Below are positions 1 to 8,325 of a stretch of 64,000 bases of DNA, piece by piece. Position 1 is the first letter of the stretch; the number at the start of each line of letters is the position of its first letter. Origin of the DNA: Ruegeria spongiae (lineage in GTDB: Bacteria > Pseudomonadota > Alphaproteobacteria > Rhodobacterales > Rhodobacteraceae); NCBI RefSeq assembly GCF_023502395.1, contig NZ_JAMFMB010000009.1, forward strand, positions 1-64,000, read 5' to 3'. The position numbers were made by a program, and so were the translations under genes. Below the pieces are notes generated by a model, which searched no databases, was not told where the DNA came from, and saw only the letters and a list, made by a program, of their open reading frames with translations.

Positions 1-127
1 GGGATGAATATGGGCTTCAGGTCAAGAAACTAAGCGCCTACGACTGTCCGGTTCGCTCATGCCAGTCGCGTATGTTCGAACATAGTATTTCAATGTGGTG
101 ATCCTGCAAAAGGATTTCGTTATCTCC

Positions 128-275
128 TCAAGGTAGGAAATCAACGAGCTTCACCGCGCGCGATGTCATGCCTACGACCAACAGCTTGCGAATGTAGCGA
201 TCACCTTGCTTCGTGATCTTGCCCAGACGTTCCTTGCCACCGCTGGATTTGTTGAGTGGGGTCAACAAAATGCTG
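128..275 (-). pseudogene. IS110-family transposase, C-terminal fragment
   Basis: Reading the minus strand, this stretch encodes the conserved IS110/IS116/IS902 C-terminal motif SSGGKERLGKITKQGDRYIR followed by KLLVVGMTSR. Family members continue for some 40 residues more; here homology stops after the motif and a stop codon follows at 128. No start or N-terminal RuvC-like DEDD domain is present, so it is a dead remnant. It abuts, on the opposite strand, an IS6-type fragment; the right edge (about 275) is approximate. Confidence 0.75.
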
Positions 276-294
276 AAGGGCTTTGGATGTCCGT

Positions 295-509
295 ATCCAA
301 TCGAGATGGTGAGGCAGAAGTTCCTAAACAACATCGTTGAGCAGGATCACCGATTCATCAAGAGACGCGCTCGGCCAATGCTGGGGTTCAAAGCTCTCGA
401 TTCTGCTGCAGCAACCCTCGCTGGAATCGAAGTCGCGAACATGATCCGCAAGGGCCAATTCACGCCTGGACTCTGTCCCTTTCAACAATTCGCTGAACTG
501 GCCGCTTAA
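295..509 (+). pseudogene. IS6-family transposase, C-terminal fragment
   Basis: The plus-strand frame ending at 509 carries the IS6/IS26 C-terminal signature: NNIVEQDHRFIKRRARPMLG, then TLAGIEVANMIRKGQ. The E in VEQDH is the last acidic residue of the DDE triad in this family. The N-terminal two thirds, including the first two catalytic aspartates, is missing, and upstream the sequence changes to an IS110 remnant, so the gene cannot work. The matching terminal repeat follows at 540-562. Confidence 0.8.
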
Positions 510-539
510 CTTGAAGACACGCCGTAATCTCGTTGGCTA

Positions 540-562
540 GCAAGAAACTTTGCAACACAGCC
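540..562 (+). mobile_element. IS6-family right terminal repeat inside an IS3 orfA
   Basis: The sequence ending TTTGCAACACAGCC is close to the IS6/IS26 terminal repeat (reverse complement begins GGCTGTGTTGCAAA). It ends exactly where the truncated IS3 orfA begins (about 563), showing that the IS6 copy had jumped into the IS3 element. The left IS6 end is not visible in this window. Confidence 0.65.
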
Positions 563-660
563 CTTCGAGACAATCTCTTCGGGCTTCGGTCGCTTGTTTG
601 CCATTCGTGGTCCTCCGTTTCCTAAACATAACGGTGGACCAGTTCAGTTGGGGAGGCTCA
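563..660 (-). mobile_element. IS3-family element end with first codons of orfA
   Basis: On the minus strand this is an IS3-family left end followed by the start of orfA (MANKRPKPEEIV, then interrupted by the IS6 end). It is nearly identical to 9221-9309, the other copy of the same end, with the same outer tip TGAGCCTCCCCAACTGAACT. The outer border is 660. Both copies face the same way, so they are not the two ends of one element. Confidence 0.8.
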
Positions 661-906
661 CGCCGAACGATTTGGTTGACTGACGTCATAACCTTCATCA
701 CATGGCGAGGTCGCGCATCTTCTGAAGTCGCCTCTCAATCCGGCCCTTTTCAAAAGCGCTGCTTTCTGCCGGAGAGTTAGTGAAGCCTCTTCCGCAAACA
801 CGTCAACCATCGCGCGAACCTTTTCCATGCTTGCATTTGGGAACTCGTTACTCACATTGCTGGCAATCATTACCAACTTTTCCGTAAACCAATGGTCTTT
901 CTGCAT
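658..906 (-). CDS. Hypothetical small protein cut off by an IS3 insertion
   Basis: An 82-residue ORF of no recognised family, with a convincing ribosome-binding site (GAGGGGATC, about 7 bases before the ATG at 906). The charged, helical middle (EKVRAMVDVFAEEASLTLRQ) looks like real protein. Its stop codon is the TGA that forms the very tip of the IS3 end at 660, so the original C-terminus was probably replaced when the IS landed. It is followed upstream by another small minus-strand ORF at 963-1139, perhaps in the same transcript. Function unknown. Confidence 0.45.
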   Translation of the reverse strand: MQKDHWFTEKLVMIASNVSNEFPNASMEKVRAMVDVFAEEASLTLRQKAALLKRAGLRGDFRRCATSPCDEGYDVSQPNRSA

Positions 907-962
907 TGTTGATCCCCTCGTTGCATTGTGGGGATCAAAGGGGCAGATTGGTTAATAGTTGA

Positions 963-1139
963 CTAACGCGTATTTGCTGACTTGGGCCACCAATGAGGGT
1001 GTTGTAGCTTCGTTTCACTTTGAGCCCTTGGCTGAAAATCATCGAGCAGGTCTTGCAACGCATTTGCTGTAGCATCAAGGCCCTCTTGCCTAAGTCTATG
1101 TATGGCCAATTTTGCTTGTGTGATAGTCTCTTTATCCAT
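963..1139 (-). CDS. Hypothetical small protein
   Basis: A 58-residue ORF starting at the ATG at 1139 (MDKETITQAKLAIHRLRQEG), with a possible purine-rich site upstream (GTGGGGACG). The N-terminal 40 residues read as a plausible helical domain; the C-terminus is low-information. It lies 56 bp upstream of the truncated small ORF at 658-906 on the same strand. No family recognised; could be a non-coding ORF. Confidence 0.3.
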   Translation of the reverse strand: MDKETITQAKLAIHRLRQEGLDATANALQDLLDDFQPRAQSETKLQHPHWWPKSANTR

Positions 1140-1154
1140 GCAGAACGTCCCCAC

Positions 1155-1600
1155 GCTTTTACTGGCGGTTAACCTCGACCGGTCTCCTTAAAAATCGGTT
1201 AACTGGAACCTCCAATTGGCCAAATCTTGCCTATGTTCGTCCTTGCACACCTATAGATTGTGTCCATTGCCTGATAAGGCACCTTAGCTTGCGATTAATC
1301 GGCAGTGGTATAGCGGATAGTAGTCTGCATGTATGTTGTGGAATCGCTCTAACCGCCGCACGCGACTGCACGTCCGCGCTGGTCAATTCAAAACATCACC
1401 CTAGCTGGCCACGTGCACTATAAGCACTATCAATTCCAGTGCCCGCCGAGTGCTCCTTACCGTGGCGGTTCTCGAACCAAATATATTCAATCTTAGCAAC
1501 AATCCACGACTGGCTATTAGTCAAAAGTATGTGCTGTGACCTGAGCTCGCTCAGCGTGTGAAGAATCAGTAACGCTAGTTCCTCTCGTGCGACTGAACGA
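1155..1600. other. Gene-free interval before the IS200-type transposase
   Basis: About 450 bp without a convincing gene on either strand. Base composition is like the rest of the accessory region. I see no terminator, RNA gene or clear repeat, other than the flank of the IS200/IS605 element whose hairpin begins at 1601. Confidence 0.4.
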
Positions 1601-1620
1601 CTACCGACTGGCGTCGGTAG
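1601..1620 (-). repeat. Hairpin overlapping the 3' end of tnpA
   Basis: CTACCGAC-TGGC-GTCGGTAG is a perfect 8-bp stem with a 4-base loop, and includes the tnpA stop codon. IS200/IS605 transposases recognise hairpins at the element ends, so this may be the right-end hairpin, although family ends usually lie outside the gene. Confidence 0.5.
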
Positions 1621-2017
1621 GATCAGCGATGTGGTTTTCGAGGTATTGCAGCACGATGTCTTCGGTGATTGCGCCGTTGGTGGTGGAGAAGTATCCCCTG
1701 CCCCAGAACCTGCGGCCCCAGTAGCGCCTACGGATCGCGGGGAATTCCCGTTGTACCTTGTGAGACGAACGGCCCTTCATCCTGCGCACCAGATCGGAAA
1801 TGGCGATCTTCGGCGGCACCGATACGAACATATGTACATGGTCTGATGACAGTACCCCGCGCAGGATGTCGACCTCGTTCTCGCGGCAGACCTGGCGAAG
1901 GATGTCCCGCACCCGCAGGCGCAACGCCCCGGTCAGCACCTTGCAGCGATACTTGGTCGACCAGACGATGTGGTAGCGATGATAGAAAACGCAGTGTTTG
2001 CCGGTGTCATATCGCAT
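1601..2017 (-). CDS. tnpA: IS200/IS605-family Y1 transposase TnpA
   Basis: A 138-residue single-strand transposase of the HUH (Y1) class. The start is the ATG at 2017 (MRYDTGKHCVFYH), preceded by a good site (AGAGGGTAAGGTC); the frame stays open further upstream but without family resemblance. The HUH metal site is in SSDHVHMFVSVPP, and the probable catalytic tyrosine is in the helix VLQYLENH near the C-terminus. Length fits IS200 TnpA (about 130-150 residues) and all motifs look intact. No TnpB/IscB partner is adjacent, so it is IS200-like or a domesticated relative (RAYT). A perfect hairpin overlaps its last codons. Confidence 0.85.
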   Translation of the reverse strand: MRYDTGKHCVFYHRYHIVWSTKYRCKVLTGALRLRVRDILRQVCRENEVDILRGVLSSDHVHMFVSVPPKIAISDLVRRMKGRSSHKVQREFPAIRRRYWGRRFWGRGYFSTTNGAITEDIVLQYLENHIADPTDASR

Positions 2018-2442
2018 GACCTTACCCTCTGGAAAATGAGCCTTTCGCGCGCTCGTCAAGTTTACCCAAATACTCGCAAGGAGGGCCAACGGCCGTTCCT
2101 CAATGAGCGCAATCCAGAAAGCTCTAGCTTCCCTTCTGTGTTCTAAGAACGAGGTAAGGGGCACTGCCCTAACATGCTCTAAATCCGATCAATGTTGCTA
2201 GCAGAGGTATTTCGCGGAGCGAAGGACCTGTCGCGCCAATCCACCTTTCTGCCTCTCAGCGTGAATGCAAAGGTTGACGCAAACCATCGCCGCTTGACAG
2301 TTCGTAATTACGGGCAATCGACGTGGTCTGCCCGCCGATAACTAAGAAAGTGAGAAGATTCTCGGGGCAGAGGTCCAGCGTCAGGAATAAGTTCACAAAG
2401 TCGAGGATTCTCCAACCGGGAATACCGACCTTGGAAAGCAGA

Positions 2443-3168
2443 TCAATAACCTGTGAGAAGGAATCCGGTCTCCCAAAGCAGCCTTTTTTCCAAAGCATAC
2501 TTGCTACTGACTCTCGCGCTGACATCGTCGAAGTCTTCGATAGTCTGCCTAAGAGAACGCATGCGTTTATCAGTAGCGCGGCGCAATAGCGTTTGAAGCT
2601 TCATGCGCAAAGGATTGTTTGGATCGCTAACAACCTCCGTTTCAAAGAAACAGCCATCTATAATATCTGTATTTCGGATGCAATCATGAACATCGAAAAC
2701 CATTAGGTTGTACTTGTTCCCCAAAGAATTTTCGATCAGATTTACGTAACTAAACCAACTAAAGTCGAGAATGTTCAATTCACTGACCTTAGAACTCTCC
2801 GAGGCATCAATCAGAAACAGTGGGTTACAAATAAAGAAGTAGACCTGTATTGGGAAATCTGAAGCCGGGATAACCAGTTGACTAAGGTGCTCACGAGCTA
2901 CATCAATCGTATAGTTTTCATCCACTGGTAGGTTTTTAAATGCCAGTTGAGGAATTGACATAAACATCGGTCCATCGAAGTCTAGATCTTTGGGAGTAAC
3001 GGCGTAGTTACTAGAGTTACGAATGATATTCCACTTTTCAATGACTTTCGCAAAACGAAACGCAACGCTAGGATTTCTGAGGTTGCCAGCGTCTTTGAAT
3101 AAAGTTCGCACGACATTTACGAATACCCCCGGCGCACCTATGTGAAGATGATAACTTTTTAGGTCCAT
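2443..3168 (-). CDS. Sulfotransferase-like hypothetical protein with degenerate P-loop
   Basis: A 241-residue protein that begins YHLHIGAPGVFVNVV. The placement of HIGA right at the N-terminus resembles the 5'-phosphosulfate loop of sulfotransferases (the neighbour at 3879 has HLGAHRTGTSSLQ), but the GT/GxxS residues are missing. It is the last gene of a minus-strand series with two sulfotransferase-like genes, 4 bp after the preceding gene. It may be a distant, perhaps inactive relative; the family assignment is inference. A second minus frame (2256-2525) overlaps the 3' end and could mean a frameshift has shortened the protein. Confidence 0.5.
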   Translation of the reverse strand: MDLKSYHLHIGAPGVFVNVVRTLFKDAGNLRNPSVAFRFAKVIEKWNIIRNSSNYAVTPKDLDFDGPMFMSIPQLAFKNLPVDENYTIDVAREHLSQLVIPASDFPIQVYFFICNPLFLIDASESSKVSELNILDFSWFSYVNLIENSLGNKYNLMVFDVHDCIRNTDIIDGCFFETEVVSDPNNPLRMKLQTLLRRATDKRMRSLRQTIEDFDDVSARVSSKYALEKRLLWETGFLLTGY

Positions 3169-3172
3169 AATT

Positions 3173-3859
3173 TCACGCGAATCCGATATCCTTAGCTACT
3201 TGTCGCGCGGCTTCAAAAATCTTGTACTCTTGCCCAAAGTGGTCTCTCATGGTAGAGTGAGCAGATTCGTCCAGTTGCTCAACGTCAAGCGGGTTTGCAT
3301 GTAAATTATCCGATGAAGGGTTGATCGGTAGATCCCGAAGGGCTGTTGATATTTGCAACAGATTCATCGATATTTTTGGGGTTTCGATGCAAAGTAAAAT
3401 GTTTCCCGATTGATGTTCTAGTAGTAAACGAGTAGCGCTGTGAAAGTAATGAACGTACCCAAGCTTGATGTGCTGTATATGCGCCAGCGCAAAGTGTGCG
3501 GCTGATTTGGCAACTTCCGAGCACGATTTCAGATCCGATAGTATCTGTTGCGGTGTTTCAAAATACTTGAAAGCAATCGCTTCTCCCGGCGTCCAGGTTG
3601 CCTGATACCTGGGGCGGCCTTGTCTTTGTCGCGAATAGAACGCAGATACGAAACGTTCCGCAGGATCTCTGAACGAAAAAGCAAGCTTGCGATTGTCGCC
3701 ATATTGCTGTGCTGTTGTTTCTAACGTATCACCATGTATGCACCGCACGATGTTCCTTTGTTTGTAGGCATCTTCTCGCGCTAGATTCCTTAGGTATGTG
3801 CCACCTGTTTTGCCAACATGTAACAAACAGAGCGTCGGCAGTTTTCTTACTCTCTGCAT
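3173..3859 (-). CDS. Sulfotransferase family protein
   Basis: A 228-residue sulfotransferase (Sulfotransfer_2-like), expected to move a sulfate group from PAPS to a carbohydrate or other hydroxyl. The 5'-phosphosulfate-binding loop is LLHVGKTGGTYLRNL at residues 12-26, and the 3'-phosphate-binding element is FSFRDPAERFVSAFYS at about residues 62-77, both in the usual order and spacing. It has no signal peptide or membrane segment, so it is probably cytoplasmic. It sits between two similar genes, all on the minus strand with short gaps, suggesting an operon that decorates an exported polysaccharide. The acceptor cannot be read from sequence. Confidence 0.8.
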   Translation of the reverse strand: MQRVRKLPTLCLLHVGKTGGTYLRNLAREDAYKQRNIVRCIHGDTLETTAQQYGDNRKLAFSFRDPAERFVSAFYSRQRQGRPRYQATWTPGEAIAFKYFETPQQILSDLKSCSEVAKSAAHFALAHIQHIKLGYVHYFHSATRLLLEHQSGNILLCIETPKISMNLLQISTALRDLPINPSSDNLHANPLDVEQLDESAHSTMRDHFGQEYKIFEAARQVAKDIGFA

Positions 3860-3878
3860 TTTGTTTATCTCAACGCTC

Positions 3879-4649
3879 TCATTCTTGCTGACCCAAGAGT
3901 AGTTTTGTGTTCTTTAGTCTTTTGATGTGCCTTAGGTCGGCCTCATATTGCTCTTTAAGTTCGTCTATGATCTTTTTTGGGAGAAGCGAGTACTTTCCAC
4001 AACTAGCGACGCTATTACCTAAATCAGTGTATCCTAATTCCATCAGGGATGACGCTACTCCAAGCTGGGAGGGTATTGCATTTCGCCGCTTTCGGAAAGA
4101 CTTTAGGGATTTAACTTCTGTCCACTTTGTAAATTCTAAAACAAATCGTTTGGGATTGTCCGGCTTCCAACGGAATTCTCTGACAACGATCATCGCGCCG
4201 GGGTAAGTGGCGCGTATGCTATCAATTACATCTACCCAGGTTCTTTCAAAAAACTTTATATTACCTAACTCTTTCAAATAGTCTTTCTTTTGCCGGAATA
4301 AGAGATATAGAAGAGAAGATGCCCACCATTCGGAGTATTCTCGAATGGATAGGGCAACAACATCGGGTTGAAGATTGGAAGGGGCTCTCTTTTTTAGATT
4401 GGAAGCAATTCTTGGATACAGGGAGCCAAGCAGTATGTTTTCTTCCATGGTTCCAATCAGGTTTTCTTCGCTTAGTATTAGGCGTGGAGCGTCGGGCGTG
4501 AATTGTGCGGTATCTAGAGATCTGGTGTCGGGTAGCGTGAACAACTCAATATTTGCATGGTGCAAAGTATCTTTACTGTGCTTCAGGAACGACTGTAAAG
4601 ATGAGGTGCCTGTTCGATGCGCCCCCAGATGAAATGCAATGTTGGGCAT
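3879..4649 (-). CDS. Sulfotransferase-like protein
   Basis: A 256-residue protein with a clear N-terminal P-loop, IAFHLGAHRTGTSSLQSFL, matching the PAPS-binding loop of bacterial sulfotransferases. The following residues include LSEENLIG (about 60-67), often seen in this broad group, and VVALSIREYSEWWASS (about 96-111), corresponding to the 3'-phosphate region. It begins one base after the stop of the unknown gene at 4651-5013 and is followed by a second sulfotransferase, so the genes are probably translated from one message. The substrate is unknown. The AT-rich composition relative to the chromosome to the right suggests horizontal acquisition. Confidence 0.7.
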   Translation of the reverse strand: MPNIAFHLGAHRTGTSSLQSFLKHSKDTLHHANIELFTLPDTRSLDTAQFTPDAPRLILSEENLIGTMEENILLGSLYPRIASNLKKRAPSNLQPDVVALSIREYSEWWASSLLYLLFRQKKDYLKELGNIKFFERTWVDVIDSIRATYPGAMIVVREFRWKPDNPKRFVLEFTKWTEVKSLKSFRKRRNAIPSQLGVASSLMELGYTDLGNSVASCGKYSLLPKKIIDELKEQYEADLRHIKRLKNTKLLLGQQE

Positions 4650-4650
4650 T

Positions 4651-5013
4651 CTATTGTACTTCCACCACTTGTTTGCCAGCTAGATGGATTTCTCCAACTT
4701 CCGGGAAATCGATATTGCTTCTGCGAGGTTCTTCGACAATCAGGGGACTATACCGTTCAACAGCACTTTTGAACTCCGTGGTGGAGGATTTGAGCAAAAT
4801 GAGAGGGGCTACGACCTTTTGCGCATGAGTATTGTCGTAGCTCTCTGTAACCGCTTGACTAGCAATATCAGCTTGGCGAGGCTCGACCAGGCGCGATGCC
4901 AATTCTTCCAAGTGCATCAACTTTAAATTGGGGAAGCCCTCGCCGGGGCAAATTACTTTGAGTGCCCCATTACCCGTCATATCCAATATTTTTGAAGCTA
5001 CTTTGCTCATCAA
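4651..5013 (-). CDS. Hypothetical protein at the head of the sulfotransferase cluster
   Basis: A 120-residue ORF with no family I recognise. It starts near 5013 (MMSKVASKILDM) and ends one base before the start codon of the downstream sulfotransferase-like gene, indicating co-transcription. No signal peptide, membrane helix or cysteine motif is seen. The N-terminal stretch (GALKVICPGEGFPNLKLMH) could be a nucleotide- or sugar-binding strand-loop, but this is only an impression. Confidence 0.5.
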   Translation of the reverse strand: MMSKVASKILDMTGNGALKVICPGEGFPNLKLMHLEELASRLVEPRQADIASQAVTESYDNTHAQKVVAPLILLKSSTTEFKSAVERYSPLIVEEPRRSNIDFPEVGEIHLAGKQVVEVQ

Positions 5014-5274
5014 ACGATGACCTCGACCCGCAGTGTATATAGTTGGAGCCGCGTTCGCCTGGCTGGAAGCACAAACGGATCATACCGGGCTATGCCGCTC
5101 GCAGGTCAGCTTAAGGCGCGAAGACTCAATGTACAATCGCCCCTTCGCAAGGCTTCAACGGCAGTCATCCGTAGTTGAACCGAACCGGGCACCTCTTTCC
5201 ACAACTTGGGGGAGAGCGCCTCGGTTTGGGTCAAAGAACTAGCGCGATTGTGAGCGTTGCAAACAGGTTCAAGG

Positions 5275-7782
5275 TCAGAAAAGAAAGTTATCCGCTTCCA
5301 GCCCTGAGAAGTCTACACCGTTTAGCGTCAGAGAATTGCCCAGCCCATCGGCGATGACCGTGTTTCCATTCGGATCAGCCGACAGGTGAAAACGTTGAAA
5401 GACAGTAAGATTGCTGACCGCCGCAACAGCAGACAGATCAATCACATCTTCAGATTCGAAGTCGAGCACGACGTCAAAACCAGCTGAAAACACAAACACA
5501 TCGGTGCCTGAACCACCGGCCAAGACATCGTTACCGTTGCCTCCCGCTATGGTGTCACGCCCACTTCCCCCGCCCAGCTTATCATCGCCACTCCCGCCAC
5601 GGACGATGTCATCACCGTCGAGGCCCCAGAGATGATCGTTCTCTGTTCCTCCCCAAATTGTATCATTCCCACCGCCACCTCCGATGGTGTCCCGTCCACT
5701 TCCCCCGCCCAGCTTATCATCGCCACTCCCGCCACGGACGATGTCATCACCGTCGAGGCCCCAGAGATGATCGTTCTCTGTTCCTCCCCAAATTGTATCA
5801 TTCCCATCGCCACCTCCGATGGTGTCCCGTCCACTTCCCCCGCCCAGCTTATCATCGCCACTCCCACCACGGACGATGTCATCACCATTGAGGCCCCAAA
5901 GCTGATCGTTCTCTGTTCCTCCCCAAATTGTATCATTCCCATCGCCACCTCCGATGGTGTCCTGCCCACTTCCCCCGCCCAGCTTATCATCACCACTCCC
6001 GCCACGGACGACGTCATCACCATTGAGGCCCCAAAGCTGATCGTTCTCTGTTCCTCCCCAAATTGTATCATTCCCATCGCCACCTCCGATGGTGTCCTGT
6101 CCACTTCCCCCGCCTAGCTTATCATCACCACTCCCGCCATGGACGATGTCATCTCCGCCGCGACCAAACAAACCATTGGATCCGCGACTTCCCACCAGTA
6201 AGTCCCCAGCTGACGTCCCAGAGACGGACTCTATGGATATCAACTTTCCTGATCCGACTCCAAATGAACCACTACCCAAGTCGACGGCGACACCATCTGC
6301 CATATCCAAAAAACTAACATGGTCAAAACCCGCACCTCCGTCCACCCAGTCAGTATTGACAACACTTGAATACTCGTCGGCGTCATCAGTCCCTTCAATC
6401 ATACGTCCCAACCTGACAATATCGTAGCCAAAAGAGCCGAGGTCACCCTCAAGCCCTTTTGTTTGGTTGCGGGCGACAGCTACTGCTGCATCAGGTTCAA
6501 GCCATGGCGGAAGTCCGGTCATATTTTTAAAGAATCCATCAGTGGATGATTCATCCACTTCGAAGCTCAAAGAAGAAATAACATAGTAGTCATTTTGCAT
6601 CAGCCATTCGCTAAAATCGTAATCAGCGGAAGACGCGCCTTGGTTCATAAAAAATATGTCCAGTGAAGTGTCTCCGACGAAACCGTAAGCGGCAACATTG
6701 GAAACTCCAGTTTCAACTTCCACATATTCCTTTCCTAGTGCCGTTTCTTGAAGATTAACCAGGAACTCGCCTAGCGGTGTTAGCGTTCCGTTGGCAGTTG
6801 CAATACTCGTGCTATGATACATCGCGGACCAGAAATTCAGTTCGTCTGCTCCTGCTTTCACAAACGACACAAACATCTCCATAGCAAAGTGAGCCTGCTT
6901 TTGGCCGAAGATCGCGTCTTGGAGGTGATTCACGTTCCATTCCGTAACGTGAATGGCTAACTCTTCACCCTTCACAGCTTCCCAAGCTTCTACAAAACGT
7001 AGACCCGAATGCACAGCACTCTCAATGTCTTCAAAGCGCGCAATTAGGTCATCGCCGTTGTCCTTGTGTTCCTTGTAGATAAAGTGCATCGCCGCGCCGT
7101 CGATGGCATCGATTGCCTCTGCGTCTAACTGACTTAAAACGACAGAGTTCCGCTGCGCCAAGCTGTCGTAGCTCATGCCTCCGTTTGCGCTTTGGCCCCA
7201 GATTTGAGCAAGTATCTTCGGCTCCACAAAGCCTTTGGGTAGAAGTCCCTCCGAAATCAAGTCATCAATCACACCCTGTGTCAGTTTTGCGATCTCGTTT
7301 AAAACCAAACCGTATTCTGTGGACGTCATAAATGTCTGGTATTCATTACCCACCTCTAAGGCTGTTATCACGTCAGACCCTTCGATCAGTGAGTTTCGAA
7401 TAAACGTCTCTAGATCAGCTTTTTTTGAGTAGTCGAACTCACGATGTCCTGCTTCCTTTTCAGACGTCAGAAATTGTGCTGTTGGGATTACAACCGTAAT
7501 ATTCGACTCAACACTTCGAGCAAATCTTATGAATTCGTTTAAAGGAGTAAGCCTATATTCTTGCCCTGAGGAGTCTAAGCCAGTAGCAGCATTTGGATTC
7601 CTGATATCAAATACTGTTTCGCTCTCTATGCCGCCGGGATATCGCAAGTTTTTAGCGCCTAAGGCTTCAACAACCTCATCGTACTTTTCCCAGCCACGAT
7701 CCCCTATTCGTTCATAGTTGAATACGTGGTTTAACCCAAAATGCCCGGACTCCACCGAACTATATACCTGATGTATTTTCAT
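5275..7782 (-). CDS. RTX-repeat secreted protein with glycoside-hydrolase-like domain
   Basis: An 835-residue protein predicted to leave the cell through a type I secretion system. The ATG at 7782 (MKIHQVYSS) is chosen because GAGAGTGA lies just upstream; an in-frame ATG at 7881 lacks this. Residues about 1-400 look like a clan GH-A TIM barrel: LRYPGG early on, a candidate acid/base glutamate in ALEVGNEY and a candidate nucleophile in IHVTEWNV. Residues about 540-745 are calcium-binding GGxGxD nonapeptides, arranged as four almost identical 45-residue blocks. The C-terminus (DVFVFSAGFDVVLDF, then NFLF) is typical of RTX secretion signals. There is no N-terminal signal peptide. The polysaccharide target is unknown. 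Confidence 0.8.
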   Translation of the reverse strand: MKIHQVYSSVESGHFGLNHVFNYERIGDRGWEKYDEVVEALGAKNLRYPGGIESETVFDIRNPNAATGLDSSGQEYRLTPLNEFIRFARSVESNITVVIPTAQFLTSEKEAGHREFDYSKKADLETFIRNSLIEGSDVITALEVGNEYQTFMTSTEYGLVLNEIAKLTQGVIDDLISEGLLPKGFVEPKILAQIWGQSANGGMSYDSLAQRNSVVLSQLDAEAIDAIDGAAMHFIYKEHKDNGDDLIARFEDIESAVHSGLRFVEAWEAVKGEELAIHVTEWNVNHLQDAIFGQKQAHFAMEMFVSFVKAGADELNFWSAMYHSTSIATANGTLTPLGEFLVNLQETALGKEYVEVETGVSNVAAYGFVGDTSLDIFFMNQGASSADYDFSEWLMQNDYYVISSLSFEVDESSTDGFFKNMTGLPPWLEPDAAVAVARNQTKGLEGDLGSFGYDIVRLGRMIEGTDDADEYSSVVNTDWVDGGAGFDHVSFLDMADGVAVDLGSGSFGVGSGKLISIESVSGTSAGDLLVGSRGSNGLFGRGGDDIVHGGSGDDKLGGGSGQDTIGGGDGNDTIWGGTENDQLWGLNGDDVVRGGSGDDKLGGGSGQDTIGGGDGNDTIWGGTENDQLWGLNGDDIVRGGSGDDKLGGGSGRDTIGGGDGNDTIWGGTENDHLWGLDGDDIVRGGSGDDKLGGGSGRDTIGGGGGNDTIWGGTENDHLWGLDGDDIVRGGSGDDKLGGGSGRDTIAGGNGNDVLAGGSGTDVFVFSAGFDVVLDFESEDVIDLSAVAAVSNLTVFQRFHLSADPNGNTVIADGLGNSLTLNGVDFSGLEADNFLF
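5571..6110 (-). repeat. Four tandem 135-bp repeats encoding RTX blocks
   Basis: The string CGCCCAGCTT recurs at 5571, 5706, 5841 and 5976, and as CGCCTAGCTT at 6111: an exact period of 135 bp, or 45 codons (five nonapeptides). Units differ at only a few bases, so recent duplication or gene conversion is likely; copy number may vary between strains. Confidence 0.95.
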
Positions 7783-8172
7783 TACTTCACTCTCACAACT
7801 ATTTATATTTTGGGGCGTGAGAGATTTAAGGAGTCTTAACCGCGGGATGAATAACATTAAATAAGTATTCAAATTTAACAAGACTGAGTGAAAACACTAC
7901 TAGATCTTGCCAATTTAATAAAATTTGTTGTTGGAGTGATTGCTTTCTCCTTTTGTGATGGCTTCTGCCAACATCGCGTCGACACATTGCTATGCCACCA
8001 GGAATAGGCATACACACCATCGACTAGACCTCTTTGCACTTTGCCTCGCTTCGGCGGCTCCTATGGCGAATAGATGGGAACAGGCACCCTTCAGGGCGCA
8101 ACGCACTGATGCTTTATCATTTAGAAATCATATCGATGAACCCTCTTTCCAGCCAACAAATGGGAACGGTCA
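7783..8172. other. Gene-free leader region upstream of the RTX gene
   Basis: About 390 bp between the RTX gene (minus) and a small plus-strand gene. It is AT-rich near 7800-7930 and probably holds the promoter of the RTX gene. The short ORFs in it have no support from ribosome-binding sites or family resemblance. Confidence 0.4.
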
Positions 8173-8325
8173 ATGCATACACACTGGATTAATGAGGTTC
8201 TTTTGGATATCGCGGAATTTGCAAAGTTAAATGGCATGCCTGAGTTGGAGGCGCACGTGCAGTGTGCGCTACTTGCAGCCGAAACGCAAAACGGCGATGC
8301 AGATACACTGGCCGAAACTGATTAG
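8173..8325 (+). CDS. Small acidic protein of unknown function
   Basis: A 50-residue ORF from the ATG at 8173 (MHTHWINEVLLDIAEFAKLN) to TAG at 8325. The amphipathic helix pattern and the phrase HWINEVL..I..FA..N.MPEL remind me of small conserved proteins in Rhodobacteraceae, which is recollection rather than a search result. GGGAACGG lies upstream as a weak ribosome-binding site. It stands alone between the RTX gene and the IS3 wreck. Confidence 0.5.
   Translation: MHTHWINEVLLDIAEFAKLNGMPELEAHVQCALLAAETQNGDADTLAETD

Noticed and set aside
2256-2525. A separate gene overlapping the end of the 2443-3168 ORF
   Set aside because: No ribosome-binding site or family; it may be the frameshifted continuation of the neighbouring gene, but I cannot show this without a homologue.
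5571-6110. Tandem 135-bp repeats as a CRISPR array or minisatellite
   Set aside because: The units are contiguous, have no variable spacers, and encode RTX nonapeptides in one uninterrupted frame.
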